Positions 25,002 through 34,349 of a stretch of 64,000 nt of DNA are shown here, one piece after another. The number at the start of each line of letters is the position of its first letter. The stretch's first letter is position 1. This stretch comes from an uncultured Oscillospiraceae bacterium (lineage in GTDB: Bacteria > Bacillota > Clostridia > Oscillospirales > Ruminococcaceae): assembly GCA_900547455.1 (NCBI GenBank), contig URGV01000001.1, positions 124,001 through 188,000 of the forward strand, read 5' to 3'. Made by a program: the position numbers and the translations under genes. A model generated the notes under the pieces. That model saw only the letters and a program-made list of their open reading frames with translations. It did no database searches and had not been told where the DNA came from.

Positions 25002-25802
25002 ATGCTGCAAACAATTTTAGTGCCTGTCTCCATCGTTACTGGAACAGGTCTGATCGCTGGACTTTTGCTGAGCATCGCATCAAAGTTCTTTGCGGTAAAG
25101 GTGGATGAGACAGTCGCAAATCTGCGAGAAGTTTTGCCGGGAGCAAACTGTGGCGCCTGTGGCTGCGCAGGTTGTGACGAGTATGCTTCCAAAATGGCAG
25201 CGGGGGAAGCGCCTCCGAACCTGTGTCCGGTGGGCGGCGCTCCAGTTGCCGCAAAGCTGGGCGAAATTCTGGGCGTTTCGGTCGGCGATATCGAGCCAAA
25301 GCGTGCGGTCGTTAAGTGCCGTGGGCATTTGCAGACCTCTGAGTACATCATGGATTATGATGGTCCCAAGACCTGCAAGGCAGCAAAACTTTACTATAAT
25401 GGAAGAACCAGCTGCAATTTTGCCTGCTTGGGATACGGCGACTGCACCAACGTTTGCGAATATGATGCAATTCATATTGTGGATCACATTGCGAAGGTTG
25501 ATGAGGATAAGTGCATTGGCTGCAGTGCTTGCGCACGGGTTTGCCCGAATTCGATTCTGGAGCTTCTCCCAAGAAGCCAGAAGACATATGTTGCTTGTAT
25601 GAACAAGGACAAGGGAGTGGATACCAGAAAGGTCTGCTCCAATGGCTGCATTGGCTGCAAAAAGTGTGAGCGTGTCTGCGAGTTCGGTGCGATTACAGTG
25701 GAAAATAACTGTGCTCATATCGATCCTGAAAAGTGCACCAACTGTGGAAAATGCGCAGAAGGATGCCCGGTTCATTGTATCCATCTGGAGAATCTGCAGT
25801 AG
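25002..25802 (+). CDS. rnfB: Rnf complex subunit B (polyferredoxin)
   Basis: This 266-residue subunit accepts electrons from ferredoxin. A single N-terminal helix anchors it. A Cys cluster follows (CGACGCAGCDEYASKM plus a distal Cys), then a long run of ferredoxin motifs: CNFACLGYGDCTNVC, CIGCSACARVCP, CIGCKKCERVC and CTNCGKCAEGCP. The strong GAGGAGGAG site precedes the ATG. It is the last gene of the operon, with a terminator right after it. Confidence 0.96.
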   Translation: MLQTILVPVSIVTGTGLIAGLLLSIASKFFAVKVDETVANLREVLPGANCGACGCAGCDEYASKMAAGEAPPNLCPVGGAPVAAKLGEILGVSVGDIEPKRAVVKCRGHLQTSEYIMDYDGPKTCKAAKLYYNGRTSCNFACLGYGDCTNVCEYDAIHIVDHIAKVDEDKCIGCSACARVCPNSILELLPRSQKTYVACMNKDKGVDTRKVCSNGCIGCKKCERVCEFGAITVENNCAHIDPEKCTNCGKCAEGCPVHCIHLENLQ

Positions 25803-25810
25803 TAATAGTA

Positions 25811-25845
25811 AAAAAGGGGGGAGTGTCAGTCTCCCTCTTTTTTTA
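25811..25845 (+). terminator. Intrinsic terminator of the rnf operon
   Basis: An A-run and GGGGGGAG pair with CTCCCTC and a T run of seven; 6-base loop. Confidence 0.85.
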
Positions 25846-25889
25846 TCTACTTAAAACAAAAAAATTGCCAATTTTTGAAAAAAAATCAC

Positions 25890-25917
25890 TTGAAACTTCC
25901 CTTTTTTGTGCTATACT
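25890..25917 (+). promoter_or_regulatory. Promoter of the aminopeptidase P gene
   Basis: TTGAAA (25890-25895), 16 bases, TATACT (25912-25917), with TGC extended -10 at 25909-25911. Confidence 0.75.
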
Positions 25918-25995
25918 GATAAAGGAAAGAGAAGAAAGTGCCCTCACTTTTTCCTTTTTCAAATTTCCATTAGGAAAATGGAGGAAATAGAAGAA

Positions 25996-27783
25996 ATGAC
26001 CACAAATGAAAAGATTGCAAAAGTCCGTGAAAAAATGGCGGAGAACAAAATCGATGCGGTGATTATCCCAAGTGCAGATCCGCATATGAGCGAATACTTT
26101 TCGGATCACTGGAAAACCAGGGCATGGCTGTCCGGATTCACAGGTTCTGCAGGAACTTTCGTGATTACTAAATCGGTCGCCGGCCTGTGGGCAGATGGGC
26201 GCTACTATGTGCAGGCAGAAAGACAGCTTGCAGGCAGCGAAGGTGTCCTTTTTAAAATGAATGAGCCGGAAACTCCAAAGGTTCCGGAGTATCTTGTTAA
26301 AGAATTGTCGGAAAATGCGGTTGTTGGCATCAATGGAGAGCTTTTCTCTGCCGCTTATATCAAGAGCATGCAGGAGGCCTTTGCTAAAAAGAATATTCAG
26401 ATCAACAACCAGGTTGATTACGCAAACGATCTTTGGGAGGATCGTCCGGCAGAAAGCGCTACGGAAATTTATACTTTGCCTGTAAAATATGCGGGAAAGA
26501 CCGCTGCAGAGAAAATCGGCGAGTTGCGTGAAAAACTGTCTGAACATGATGCAGATGCCATTTTTATCAATGCTCTGGACGGCATTGCGTGGCTGTATAA
26601 TATCCGCGCAAACGATGTGGCCTGCACACCAGTTGCAGTAGCCTATGCCTATGTTTCCAAAGACAATGCGATCCTGTTTACAAATACGAAACGTGTCAGT
26701 GAGGATGTACTTCGAGTCCTTTCGGAAAATGGAATTACTCTGCGCCCTTATGAGTCTGTCTTCGAATATGCAGCGGGTATCAGCAAACAACTGACTGTCC
26801 TCTGCGACGAAAAGGAAATGAACTACAGCCTGTACCATACCATCTGCGGCAACGAGAATCTGACCATCTGCTCAGCAGACGACCCGGTCAAGCTGATGAA
26901 GTCGGTCAAAAATGAGGTCGAGACAAAGAATACTTATGAGGCATATCTGCAGGATGGTATTGCAGAAGCGGAATTTTACGGCTGGCTGTACGAGGCCTTG
27001 GAGAAAGGGGAAACCATCACCGAGTATCAAGCTTCTGAAAAGCTTTACTCCTTCCGTCAACAGCGGGAAAACTTCAAAGGAGACAGCTTTACAGCTATAA
27101 TTGCTTACCGTGACAACGCTGCAATGATGCATTATGCTCCGAAAGCGGAGGACTCTGCGGTGATCAACAGAAGCCACTTCCTGCTCAACGACAGCGGCGG
27201 TCAGTATCTGACCGGTACAACCGATACAACCAGAACCTTCCCAATGGGAGAGCTGACCGACGAGGAGCGACGCGATTACACCTTGGTTCTCAAAAGCGTT
27301 ATCGCACTCAGCACGGCTGTCTTTAAGGAAGGAACTGTCGGTTACGGCTTGGATATTCTCAGTAGGGAAGTCCTGTGGAAATATGGCCTGGATTACCGCT
27401 GCGGCACTGGTCACGGCGTCGGCTATATGCTCAACGTACATGAAGGCCCACAGGGCTTGGGAGAGCGCACCGTGAAACTGCAGCCAGGTATGGTATTAAC
27501 CATTGAGCCAGGAATTTATACCGAGGGCAGCCACGGTATCCGCACAGAAAATACAGCTGTTGTGGTCGAGGCAAACAAGACCGAATACGGTCAGTTCTAC
27601 CGTTTCGATACCTTCACCGTAGTTCCAATCGATGCTTCTCCGCTGAAGCTGGAAATGATGACTCAGGAGGAAATCGATTGGCTGAATGCCTTTAATAAAC
27701 GAGCCTATGAAGCAGTCGCTCCGTACGTCAGCGAGCGCGCAAAGAAGTGGCTCCAGAAGGTTGCTGCTCCGGTTGAAAAGTAA
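25996..27783 (+). CDS. Xaa-Pro aminopeptidase (M24B, three-domain form)
   Basis: This roughly 595-residue cytosolic metallopeptidase removes N-terminal residues preceding proline. Two creatinase-like N-terminal domains precede the pita-bread catalytic domain. Metal ligands are visible: two Asp in DSGGQYLTGTTDTTR, His in GTGHGVGYMLNVHEGP, and Glu in TIEPGIY and GIRTENTAVV. The length matches the long eukaryote-like APP1 type rather than the 440-residue PepP. The ATG at 25996 has GGAGG about 11 bases upstream; ATG 25978 would add six residues. It has its own promoter. Confidence 0.93.
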   Translation: MTTNEKIAKVREKMAENKIDAVIIPSADPHMSEYFSDHWKTRAWLSGFTGSAGTFVITKSVAGLWADGRYYVQAERQLAGSEGVLFKMNEPETPKVPEYLVKELSENAVVGINGELFSAAYIKSMQEAFAKKNIQINNQVDYANDLWEDRPAESATEIYTLPVKYAGKTAAEKIGELREKLSEHDADAIFINALDGIAWLYNIRANDVACTPVAVAYAYVSKDNAILFTNTKRVSEDVLRVLSENGITLRPYESVFEYAAGISKQLTVLCDEKEMNYSLYHTICGNENLTICSADDPVKLMKSVKNEVETKNTYEAYLQDGIAEAEFYGWLYEALEKGETITEYQASEKLYSFRQQRENFKGDSFTAIIAYRDNAAMMHYAPKAEDSAVINRSHFLLNDSGGQYLTGTTDTTRTFPMGELTDEERRDYTLVLKSVIALSTAVFKEGTVGYGLDILSREVLWKYGLDYRCGTGHGVGYMLNVHEGPQGLGERTVKLQPGMVLTIEPGIYTEGSHGIRTENTAVVVEANKTEYGQFYRFDTFTVVPIDASPLKLEMMTQEEIDWLNAFNKRAYEAVAPYVSERAKKWLQKVAAPVEK

Positions 27784-27875
27784 AAACACCTAAGAAGTGA
27801 GCAATAAAAAACGATTTTGAAGCTTATTTCATCCTTTAGAAAACTCCTGATCTACAGAATAAAAAGGAGAAAAAC

Positions 27876-28358
27876 ATGCTGAGACTGGAAAAGATAACTG
27901 GGAAAAATGTGTGGAGCATTTTGAAACTGCGTGTATCCGAAGACCAGGAAAGCTTTGTCGCGCCAAATGATATCAGCATCATCGAAGCCTATACAGCCAT
28001 AACCGGAAATGGATATGCCTTTCCTTTTGGAATATATGAGGGGGAGACGCCAGTTGGATTCTTGATGATCGGATTTGATGCAGACGATTGTTGGGAGGAT
28101 GCTCCGTCCATAGCCAGGGGGAATTACAATCTTTGGAGACTGATGATCGACAAAAACTACCAGAACAAAGGGTACGGAAAAGAAGCAGTCAGATTAGCAT
28201 TGGAATTCATCAAAACCTTTCCATGTGGCAAAGCGGATTTTTGCTGGTTGTCTTATGAACCTAAAAATGAAATTGCCAGCCGACTATACTACTCGTTCGG
28301 ATTTGTCGAAACGGGAGAAATGGATGGTGATGAGATAATCGCCGTGCTGAAGCTGTAA
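27876..28358 (+). CDS. GNAT acetyltransferase, BltD/polyamine-type
   Basis: This 160-residue GNAT protein transfers acetyl from acetyl-CoA to an amine. The acetyl-CoA loop is visible as NYQNKGYGKEAVRLALEF (about 92-110), after the LWRLMID strand, and ends with RLYYSFGFVETGEMDG. Overall order resembles the spermine/spermidine acetyltransferases BltD and PaiA, so a polyamine substrate is plausible but unproven. AAAAAGGAG precedes the ATG. It is 92 bases after the aminopeptidase and convergent with the tag gene. Confidence 0.85.
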   Translation: MLRLEKITGKNVWSILKLRVSEDQESFVAPNDISIIEAYTAITGNGYAFPFGIYEGETPVGFLMIGFDADDCWEDAPSIARGNYNLWRLMIDKNYQNKGYGKEAVRLALEFIKTFPCGKADFCWLSYEPKNEIASRLYYSFGFVETGEMDGDEIIAVLKL

Positions 28359-28391
28359 TTCTCCATCCGAAAAGCAAAGAAAATCTACATG

Positions 28392-28440
28392 AGAAGCCAA
28401 AGGCCCGATAAGGTTTTCACCTATCGGGCCTTTAGCTTCT
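28392..28440. terminator. Bidirectional terminator between acetyltransferase and tag
   Basis: Stem of about 20 bp (28392-28413 with 28420-28440), with A-rich and T-rich arms; serves convergent genes on both sides. Confidence 0.75.
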
Positions 28441-28443
28441 CTG

Positions 28444-29001
28444 TCAACATGGTGATAAGAAACAGCAGGATTCATGAGAGTTGATGATGCCGACCGCCTG
28501 CAGGTAGGAGTAGATAGTGACGCTCCCAACAAATTTCATTCCGCGCCTTTTTAAGTCAGCTGAAATCTGATCGGAAAGGGGAGAGCGGCTGCATCCAATT
28601 TCCCGCAACGTCTTTCCGCCGGTCCAGCCCCATAAGTAATTTGCAAAGCTGCCATATTCTTCACGGATTTTATAAAAGACACAAGCATTGATAACAGCAG
28701 CTTGTATCTTTGCCTTGTGCCGAACAATGCGGGAGTCATTTTGCAGGCGAATAAGATCATCTTCTCCGTAAAGACGAATTCGATCGAAGTCGAAATGATT
28801 GAATGCTTCTCGAAAACCTTCGCGTTTATTCAAAATACACTCCCACGATAATCCGGCCTGAAAAGATTCCAGCAGCAACATTTCGAAAAGCTTTTGATCT
28901 TCAAAAACAGGCACGCCCCATTCCTCGTCGTGGTAACGGAGATAGCGTTCGTTGTGAGGGTTTGCCCAGTGACATCTTGTTTTTCCATCCGGCCAATTCA
29001 T
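28444..29001 (-). CDS. tag: DNA-3-methyladenine glycosylase I
   Basis: This 185-residue base-excision repair enzyme removes 3-methyladenine. The Tag signature is clear: RCHWANPHNERYLRYHDEEWG at the N-terminus with the zinc-binding Cys and His, ESFQAGLSWECILNKREGFREAF around the base pocket, KFVGSVTIYSYLQAVG, and the C-terminal HESCC giving the remaining zinc ligands. AAAGGAG precedes the ATG. It lies 15 bases after a leftward MGMT-like gene, so the two form an alkylation-repair pair. Confidence 0.95.
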   Translation of the reverse strand: MNWPDGKTRCHWANPHNERYLRYHDEEWGVPVFEDQKLFEMLLLESFQAGLSWECILNKREGFREAFNHFDFDRIRLYGEDDLIRLQNDSRIVRHKAKIQAAVINACVFYKIREEYGSFANYLWGWTGGKTLREIGCSRSPLSDQISADLKRRGMKFVGSVTIYSYLQAVGIINSHESCCFLSPC

Positions 29002-29016
29002 CTTTACAGCTCCTTT

Positions 29017-29325
29017 TCAGCATTGCCATTGATGATGTTTGAGGTCGACACAGCCATTGGCCTTTAGCGTAATCCCTTCCTTTTCCAGCAGAAAACGCTG
29101 CTCCGGCCATCCAGGAGCAAGCCGGCCCGCATGATTCACCACCCGATGGCATGGGTAGTCGCCGTAATATTCTGCCGTGCTCAGCACCCGGCCGACCAGC
29201 CGGGCATTTTTCTCCCGCCCAATGAGGCGCGCAACCTGTCCGTAGGTGGCGACATAGCCTTCGGGGATCTCCTCAACCACCGAAAGAATCTGATAAATCA
29301 GGTCCTCCTTCAGAATCGATTTCAT
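29017..29325 (-). CDS. Short MGMT-family alkylguanine transferase-like protein
   Basis: This 102-residue protein is just the DNA-binding/active-site domain of O6-alkylguanine-DNA alkyltransferase. It has YVATYGQVARLIG, the Asn/Arg-rich ARLVGRVLS helix and the PCHRV active-site motif with Cys retained. Classic alkyltransferase-like (ATL) proteins have Trp or another residue here, so this one may transfer alkyl groups itself, though it lacks the N-terminal domain of Ogt. First gene of a pair with tag. Confidence 0.88.
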   Translation of the reverse strand: MKSILKEDLIYQILSVVEEIPEGYVATYGQVARLIGREKNARLVGRVLSTAEYYGDYPCHRVVNHAGRLAPGWPEQRFLLEKEGITLKANGCVDLKHHQWQC

Positions 29326-29357
29326 TTTGTGACTTCACTACCTTTTCCTGAATTTAT

Positions 29358-29392
29358 CACACCCCCCTCTGTATCATGCAGAGGGGGGTGTG
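29358..29392. terminator. Very stable hairpin between the MGMT-like and transglutaminase-like genes
   Basis: Perfect 14-bp stem (29358-29371 with 29379-29392), rich in G/C, with a 7-base loop. There is no T run on either side, so it may terminate inefficiently or protect the 3' end of the leftward transcript ending at 29412. Confidence 0.55.
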
Positions 29393-29411
29393 GTATAAGG
29401 GGATCAGTGTT

Positions 29412-31997
29412 TTATTCCGAAAGAATCTTGATCAGCAGATCACCCATGCCGACGTTGTAACCGCTGGTGGCAAAGATGCCGTTCAGCCCTGGTTTTGTCA
29501 CAATGATCAGAGGCAGCTTGTCCGGGTCGACATACATTCTTCTGGCAAGAGAGGAGACATTGTCGCGGAAATCGTCATAGCAGATGATGACCTTTGGCAA
29601 CAGTTCCAGCGCCTTTGCGAGGGTGTGGTTCTGCTTGGCCTGCTCGCTGCGCAGAATGAAAATGAGCTGCGCGTCCAGCTTGTTGTAGCGCTCGTGATGC
29701 TCGATCAGTTCGTTCAGGATATGCTCGGTCGGCTCTTTTCCTTCCTCCAGCCAGAACAGAATATTGGCGTGGTCGGCGGTCAGCTTTTCAGCTTCAATCT
29801 TGCCACCTTTTTCGTCTTTCAACGAGAACGGCAGGATGTCCATGTTCTCCAGCATATCGGAGATCTTGGTGTCGCGCAGACGGATGGTGATCGAATCAGC
29901 TTTGTCTTCCGCTACAGTAAAACGATACTCTTTGGTGAAAAGGCTGCCGTTCGGCATTCTTTTTGCGGTAATCAGGCGATACTCACCGGGGGTAAGCTCG
30001 ACGGAAAGCTGATTGTTTTTCCATTCGCGTTCGCTGAGGTTGAGGGTGGTGTAGATGCCATCACGCAGCAGAGCGATGCTCCAATTCTGGAAGTAAACCC
30101 ACTTGGTATCGTCGCCGGATTGGATGGTGAAGGGGAGAACCTTGCCCTGTTCAGCCTGTTCCACGTTGTGGAAAGTGCCTTCGCTCCAGTACTGAACAGA
30201 ATGGGTTTCAGGGTTGATGCGTGCGGGGATTCCCAGGGTACGGCAAACGGCGGTAAAGAGCACCTTCTTGGAGAGGTGAGAGCCAAAGCCAACTTTCAGC
30301 AGGGCGGTTGGAACGGCGATCAGGGAGCCGTATTCGCGGCTGTCGTGGGAGGAGATGTGCTCCAGAATCCAATTCCAAAGCTTTTGCGGATCAGCGGCAA
30401 AGGCTGCTTTCTGCTCTGTGGAGAAAGCCTTCTGGATACCCTCACGCCATCCGGTCAGCTTTTCGGTATCGACGCGAGGGGAGAGAACATAGGAAATATA
30501 GATTTCTTCCGGCAGGCTGCCCTGTGCAGGGGCCAAAGCCATGTGCTGCTCCAGTACATCCGCACACAGATCGGTCATGTCCTTGACAGTCAACACATGC
30601 AGCAGCTTTGCACGCAGCTCCATCTGGGAAGCATCGGGAGCGGCAGCGAGGAATTTCTTCACCTCATCCGCATTTCCTTTGGCGTCAAAGAGGGCTTTGG
30701 CTGCGTAGTCAGCACAAACACCGCTAAGCCCAAGCGCTTTTGCCGCTTCGGCAGCGGAGGCCTCAGTGTGGAAGGTTGCTTCCTTCTGGTGCAGCAGGGC
30801 AGCGGCGGCGTCAAAGCGCTGCTGCTGACGCGCCTTCTGCTCGTCGGTCAGCCGGACAGCAAATTTCATGTTGTCCTTTGGAGGAACAACGTCGTATTCT
30901 TCTCCCTGAAGCTCTTCAGTCTGGGTGGAGCTGGCAGCGGAAAAATCGATGGTGATCGACGATTCCTTGCGGGAATCGACCAGGCGGGTAACAAACTTTC
31001 CATCCTTGACCGCATGGATGTGCAGGTCACCCAGACCCAATGTGATGGAGGCTTCTCCGTTGTCATCCGAAATCAGGGTGGAGATAGGGAAGAATTCGGA
31101 GTAGTTGAGCAGCTCAACGCGCAGGGTGACACCGGGAACCGGTTTGCCATCGTCGACAACCTTGATCGAGAATTTCTGGGTGTCGGCATAGCGGGGAAGC
31201 TCATTGCAGACGGTGGTCAATCCCTCGTGGGTGACAATTTCCTCATTCTCCACATAGTCGGAGAACATGCGGCTGTGAATAATCATCGCGCGGGACGCAG
31301 CTGCAGTAAACCAACCCTTGTCCAGCACTTCTTCCGGCTCACACGCGCCGAGGTAATGCCAGTCTCCGTCGCACCAGACCTCAATCCAGGCATGGTTGTC
31401 GTCGCAGTGCGGCCATCTTGGGGTGTAAATCTGACGGGTAGGGATACCGACGCTGCGGAAAGCAGTGGTGGCAAAGGTGGATTCCTCACCACAGCGGCCG
31501 TAGGCGCAGCGCAGGACGGTCATTGGGTTGGCGGTTCTGCCATCGGTGGTGCGATAGGTTGCGTTTTCAAAGCACCAGTAGTTGAGTTCGAGAGCGGCAT
31601 CCTTCATGCTGGAAGTCTTGTTGGTCTCCACCAGACGAGGCCAGCACATATCGTAGAAGGCGCGGCGGCAGTCAACGATGTCCTCGGTGTTGACGCGGTA
31701 GTACAGCACATGGTTGAGGAAGATGTCCTCTGGAATGGTTTTGCACCAAGCCACATTTTCCCGAAGGAAAAGCGCGTGGTCAACATATTTTAAAAACAGG
31801 GAAAAGTCATAGTTGGCGATGTCGCTGATCGGCATGGTGCCGTACAAAAATTTCATGCAGATGCGCTGCGCGTCGCTGCACTGTGCAAGCCCTTCCTCGA
31901 TTTCCTGCTCACGTCCGCCGAAGAAAGGACGGGTCGCTTCAAAATACTCCTCCGCTTTTTGAACAAGCTGGGAGCTGAATGGGATATCACAAGACAT
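29412..31997 (-). CDS. Large transglutaminase-like protein, no signal peptide
   Basis: This 861-residue protein has a transglutaminase/peptidase-like core around residues 140-230: Cys in GRCGEES (C169), His in DDNHAWIEVW (H202) and GACEPE, where Glu-220 seems to replace the usual Asp. Beta-sandwich (carboxypeptidase-regulatory or Ig-like) segments follow around 260-330, then a second, similar helical/beta half (about 400-860). I see no signal peptide or helix anchor, so it is predicted cytosolic. AAGGAGG precedes the ATG. It is 48 bases after cutC and appears to be the last gene of pepA-cutC-this. Substrate unknown. Confidence 0.8.
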   Translation of the reverse strand: MSCDIPFSSQLVQKAEEYFEATRPFFGGREQEIEEGLAQCSDAQRICMKFLYGTMPISDIANYDFSLFLKYVDHALFLRENVAWCKTIPEDIFLNHVLYYRVNTEDIVDCRRAFYDMCWPRLVETNKTSSMKDAALELNYWCFENATYRTTDGRTANPMTVLRCAYGRCGEESTFATTAFRSVGIPTRQIYTPRWPHCDDNHAWIEVWCDGDWHYLGACEPEEVLDKGWFTAAASRAMIIHSRMFSDYVENEEIVTHEGLTTVCNELPRYADTQKFSIKVVDDGKPVPGVTLRVELLNYSEFFPISTLISDDNGEASITLGLGDLHIHAVKDGKFVTRLVDSRKESSITIDFSAASSTQTEELQGEEYDVVPPKDNMKFAVRLTDEQKARQQQRFDAAAALLHQKEATFHTEASAAEAAKALGLSGVCADYAAKALFDAKGNADEVKKFLAAAPDASQMELRAKLLHVLTVKDMTDLCADVLEQHMALAPAQGSLPEEIYISYVLSPRVDTEKLTGWREGIQKAFSTEQKAAFAADPQKLWNWILEHISSHDSREYGSLIAVPTALLKVGFGSHLSKKVLFTAVCRTLGIPARINPETHSVQYWSEGTFHNVEQAEQGKVLPFTIQSGDDTKWVYFQNWSIALLRDGIYTTLNLSEREWKNNQLSVELTPGEYRLITAKRMPNGSLFTKEYRFTVAEDKADSITIRLRDTKISDMLENMDILPFSLKDEKGGKIEAEKLTADHANILFWLEEGKEPTEHILNELIEHHERYNKLDAQLIFILRSEQAKQNHTLAKALELLPKVIICYDDFRDNVSSLARRMYVDPDKLPLIIVTKPGLNGIFATSGYNVGMGDLLIKILSE

Positions 31998-32045
31998 AAG
32001 ATGTCCTCCTTATCAAAGTAAACTGTCGGATCGGTAAAATGGGGG

Positions 32046-32798
32046 TTATCGAACGGCCTGGTCCAGAACCTTGCGCGCCTTGGCAATCTCTTCGGCGCTG
32101 GTCTGCCAGATGGTGTATTCGCTCATCATCGGCAGGCCCATGCTGACGTCCTCTTTGCGGTAGGTCATAGGGCTGTCCAGCGTGATTTTGCCGGACATGT
32201 GGAAGGAGGTCGCGCCGGTCTGCGGCGCAAGCTGCTCAATCACGCTAGCCTTAACGCCGCTGCCGATCAGGATATCGACGTCGCCATTAGCTGCTTTAAC
32301 CAGTTCCTGAAGTAGTTGAGAGCCTTCGATGGCGGTATTTTTCTGGCCGGAAGTCAGGATGGTATCGATGCCCAGCTCCTTTGCCTGCTGCAGAGCCTGC
32401 ATGGGGTCAGCGCAGACATCGAAAGCCCGGTGCAGGGTTACGCTCAATGGCCCAGCTTCCTCCATCAGAATTTTCATGCGTTCAACATCCAGACTGCCGT
32501 CCGGCTTGAGGATGCCGATAACGACGCCGTCCGCTCCGGCTTCCCGAAACATTTTGACGTCGCGGCGGATGATTTCGAACTCCTCGTCGGTATAGCAGAA
32601 ATCGCCGAAGCGGGGACGGATTAAAACATTGATCAAAATATCACATTGTTCGCGGATGCGGTGATAGAGGTTGATATCCGGAGTGGTGCCTCCAATAATC
32701 AGGTTGGCGCACAGCTCCAGGCGGTCTGCGCCTCCTTTTTTGGCGGCGAGGGCGGATTCAACACAGTCAACACAACATTCCAACAGTGGTTTTTTCAT
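32046..32798 (-). CDS. cutC: CutC family protein
   Basis: This 250-residue TIM-barrel protein is of the CutC family, historically tied to copper homeostasis although its chemistry is unclear. Key segments are LECCVDCVESALAAKKGGADRLELC, GGTTPD, NVLIRPRFGDFCYTDEE, VTLHRAFDVC and ILTSGQ, all typical. The ATG at 32798 has GAGAGGTG upstream; an in-frame GTG at 32807 is less likely. It follows the aminopeptidase by 15 bases. Confidence 0.93.
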   Translation of the reverse strand: MKKPLLECCVDCVESALAAKKGGADRLELCANLIIGGTTPDINLYHRIREQCDILINVLIRPRFGDFCYTDEEFEIIRRDVKMFREAGADGVVIGILKPDGSLDVERMKILMEEAGPLSVTLHRAFDVCADPMQALQQAKELGIDTILTSGQKNTAIEGSQLLQELVKAANGDVDILIGSGVKASVIEQLAPQTGATSFHMSGKITLDSPMTYRKEDVSMGLPMMSEYTIWQTSAEEIAKARKVLDQAVR

Positions 32799-32813
32799 GA
32801 CAAACACCTCTCT

Positions 32814-34253
32814 TTAAAAGCGGTCGGCAGCAGTAAAATGGCGATCCAGCAAAAAGTACATGGTCGCGGCGGAGGCGCCGGTTGCACCTTCCGACTGGAA
32901 GGGGTATACCGGGCTGTCCACACGGGATACACCGGCGATGTCCAGATGGAGCCAAGGATGATCCTCCACAAATTCGCGCAGGAAAAGTCCAGCGACAATG
33001 CTTCCACAGCCAGTGCGGGTGGAGTTGGCCAGATCTGCAACCCTGCCGTTGACCATTTCACGGTACTCATCGTCGGTGGGGAGATCGACATACTTTTCGC
33101 TTGCTCTGGCACCGGCGCGCAGGAGCTCATCCTCAAAGCAATCGTTGTTGGTCATGACACCGGCACGAATTTTGCCGTAGGAGTTGGCGATTGCTCCTGT
33201 CAAGGTAGCAACATCGATGACGCGGTCCGCTTTTTCTACCCGGACAGCGTAAGTGATGGCATCGGCCAAAATTAAACGTCCCTCCGCATCGGCGCTGAGG
33301 ATCTCGACAGTCTTGCCGTTCATGGCAGTGTAGACGTCACCCGGGACGGAAGAAGTGTTGGAGAGGCGATTTTCCACAATAGGAACGACGGCGACAACGT
33401 TGGTTTTTGCCTTGTTTTTGGCTAAAGCGCAGATGGCCGCGGTGACAGCGGCAGCTCCACCCATATCGCCCTTGGTATTGAGCAGACCCTGCTTGGTTTT
33501 CAGGTTGTAGCCGCCGGTGTCCAGAGTAACGCCTTTGCCGACCAGCGCGGTGACTTCGCCGTCATCGGGGTCGCCCATATAGCGCAGTACCGCGATACTG
33601 CATGGGTAGTCACTGCTCAGCCCAACGCTCAGGAAGAGGTTCATGCCCAGCTTTTTGGCTTGTTCGACATCGACAACCTTGACTTCACATCCGGCTTCCT
33701 TACCGGCCTCAACAACGTGCTCGGCCAGCGCAACCGGGTTGAGCAGGTTGCCGGGCATGTTTACCCAGTCCCTTGCCATCATGACATTTTGCGCAACGAC
33801 GACCGATTTGTTCACAAGTTCCTGAATCTCCGGCTGGTGCTGATCCTCAAAACCCTGCAGGAAAGCGGTGTAGGAATACTTTTCCTTGGCGTTGCTGTAG
33901 CACCCTTCGTACTGATATAGGCCCAGCTCGATGCCGGTGCACAGATCATAGACACTGTCGATTCCGTACAGGTCAATGATGCCGGAGGCCTCGATTTGAT
34001 ACTCGTGCTGCTTTAACTGGCGCATCATTTTGGCACCGATGGCCGCAGCGGATTTGACATGAGTCAGTGTTAAAGTTTCTTCATCACCCAGGCCGACCCA
34101 AACGTTCATCACGCCGTCCAAAAAGGTGTGGAACTCGGAAAAGCGGGAGGCGTCAAACACCTGACGCACCGGCTCCGGACAGCTTTCCAGGGCGGGCTGT
34201 GCGATGAAGCGCAGGATGGCGGAGCATTGTTTGCTGTTGTCTACTAAGATCAT
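32814..34253 (-). CDS. M17 leucyl aminopeptidase
   Basis: This 479-residue cytosolic metallo-exopeptidase of family M17 (PepA type) has metal-binding motifs VGKGVTLDTGGYNLK and SADAEGRLILADA (the usual NTDAEGRL with Ser-Ala), catalytic Lys in the first and Arg in the second. The C-terminal GATGASAATMYFLL segment is typical. ATG at 34253 follows GGAGGGAATCGCT; ATG 34268 would add five residues. It heads a probable leftward operon with cutC and the transglutaminase-like gene, suggesting peptide turnover. Confidence 0.92.
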   Translation of the reverse strand: MILVDNSKQCSAILRFIAQPALESCPEPVRQVFDASRFSEFHTFLDGVMNVWVGLGDEETLTLTHVKSAAAIGAKMMRQLKQHEYQIEASGIIDLYGIDSVYDLCTGIELGLYQYEGCYSNAKEKYSYTAFLQGFEDQHQPEIQELVNKSVVVAQNVMMARDWVNMPGNLLNPVALAEHVVEAGKEAGCEVKVVDVEQAKKLGMNLFLSVGLSSDYPCSIAVLRYMGDPDDGEVTALVGKGVTLDTGGYNLKTKQGLLNTKGDMGGAAAVTAAICALAKNKAKTNVVAVVPIVENRLSNTSSVPGDVYTAMNGKTVEILSADAEGRLILADAITYAVRVEKADRVIDVATLTGAIANSYGKIRAGVMTNNDCFEDELLRAGARASEKYVDLPTDDEYREMVNGRVADLANSTRTGCGSIVAGLFLREFVEDHPWLHLDIAGVSRVDSPVYPFQSEGATGASAATMYFLLDRHFTAADRF

Positions 34254-34349
34254 AGCGATTCCCTCCATTTCGTCGCAGAGACAAAAATTTCTAATTAAAG
34301 AATAACACATTTTTAGCAAAAAGGGAATGAGGAAGGTAAAAAAAGATTC

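Noticed and set aside
29376..31793. 805-codon frame on the plus strand opposite the transglutaminase-like gene
   Set aside because: No ribosome site or recognisable domain; the minus-strand frame has motifs and good spacing. Long antisense frames are common where codon bias leaves few reverse stops.
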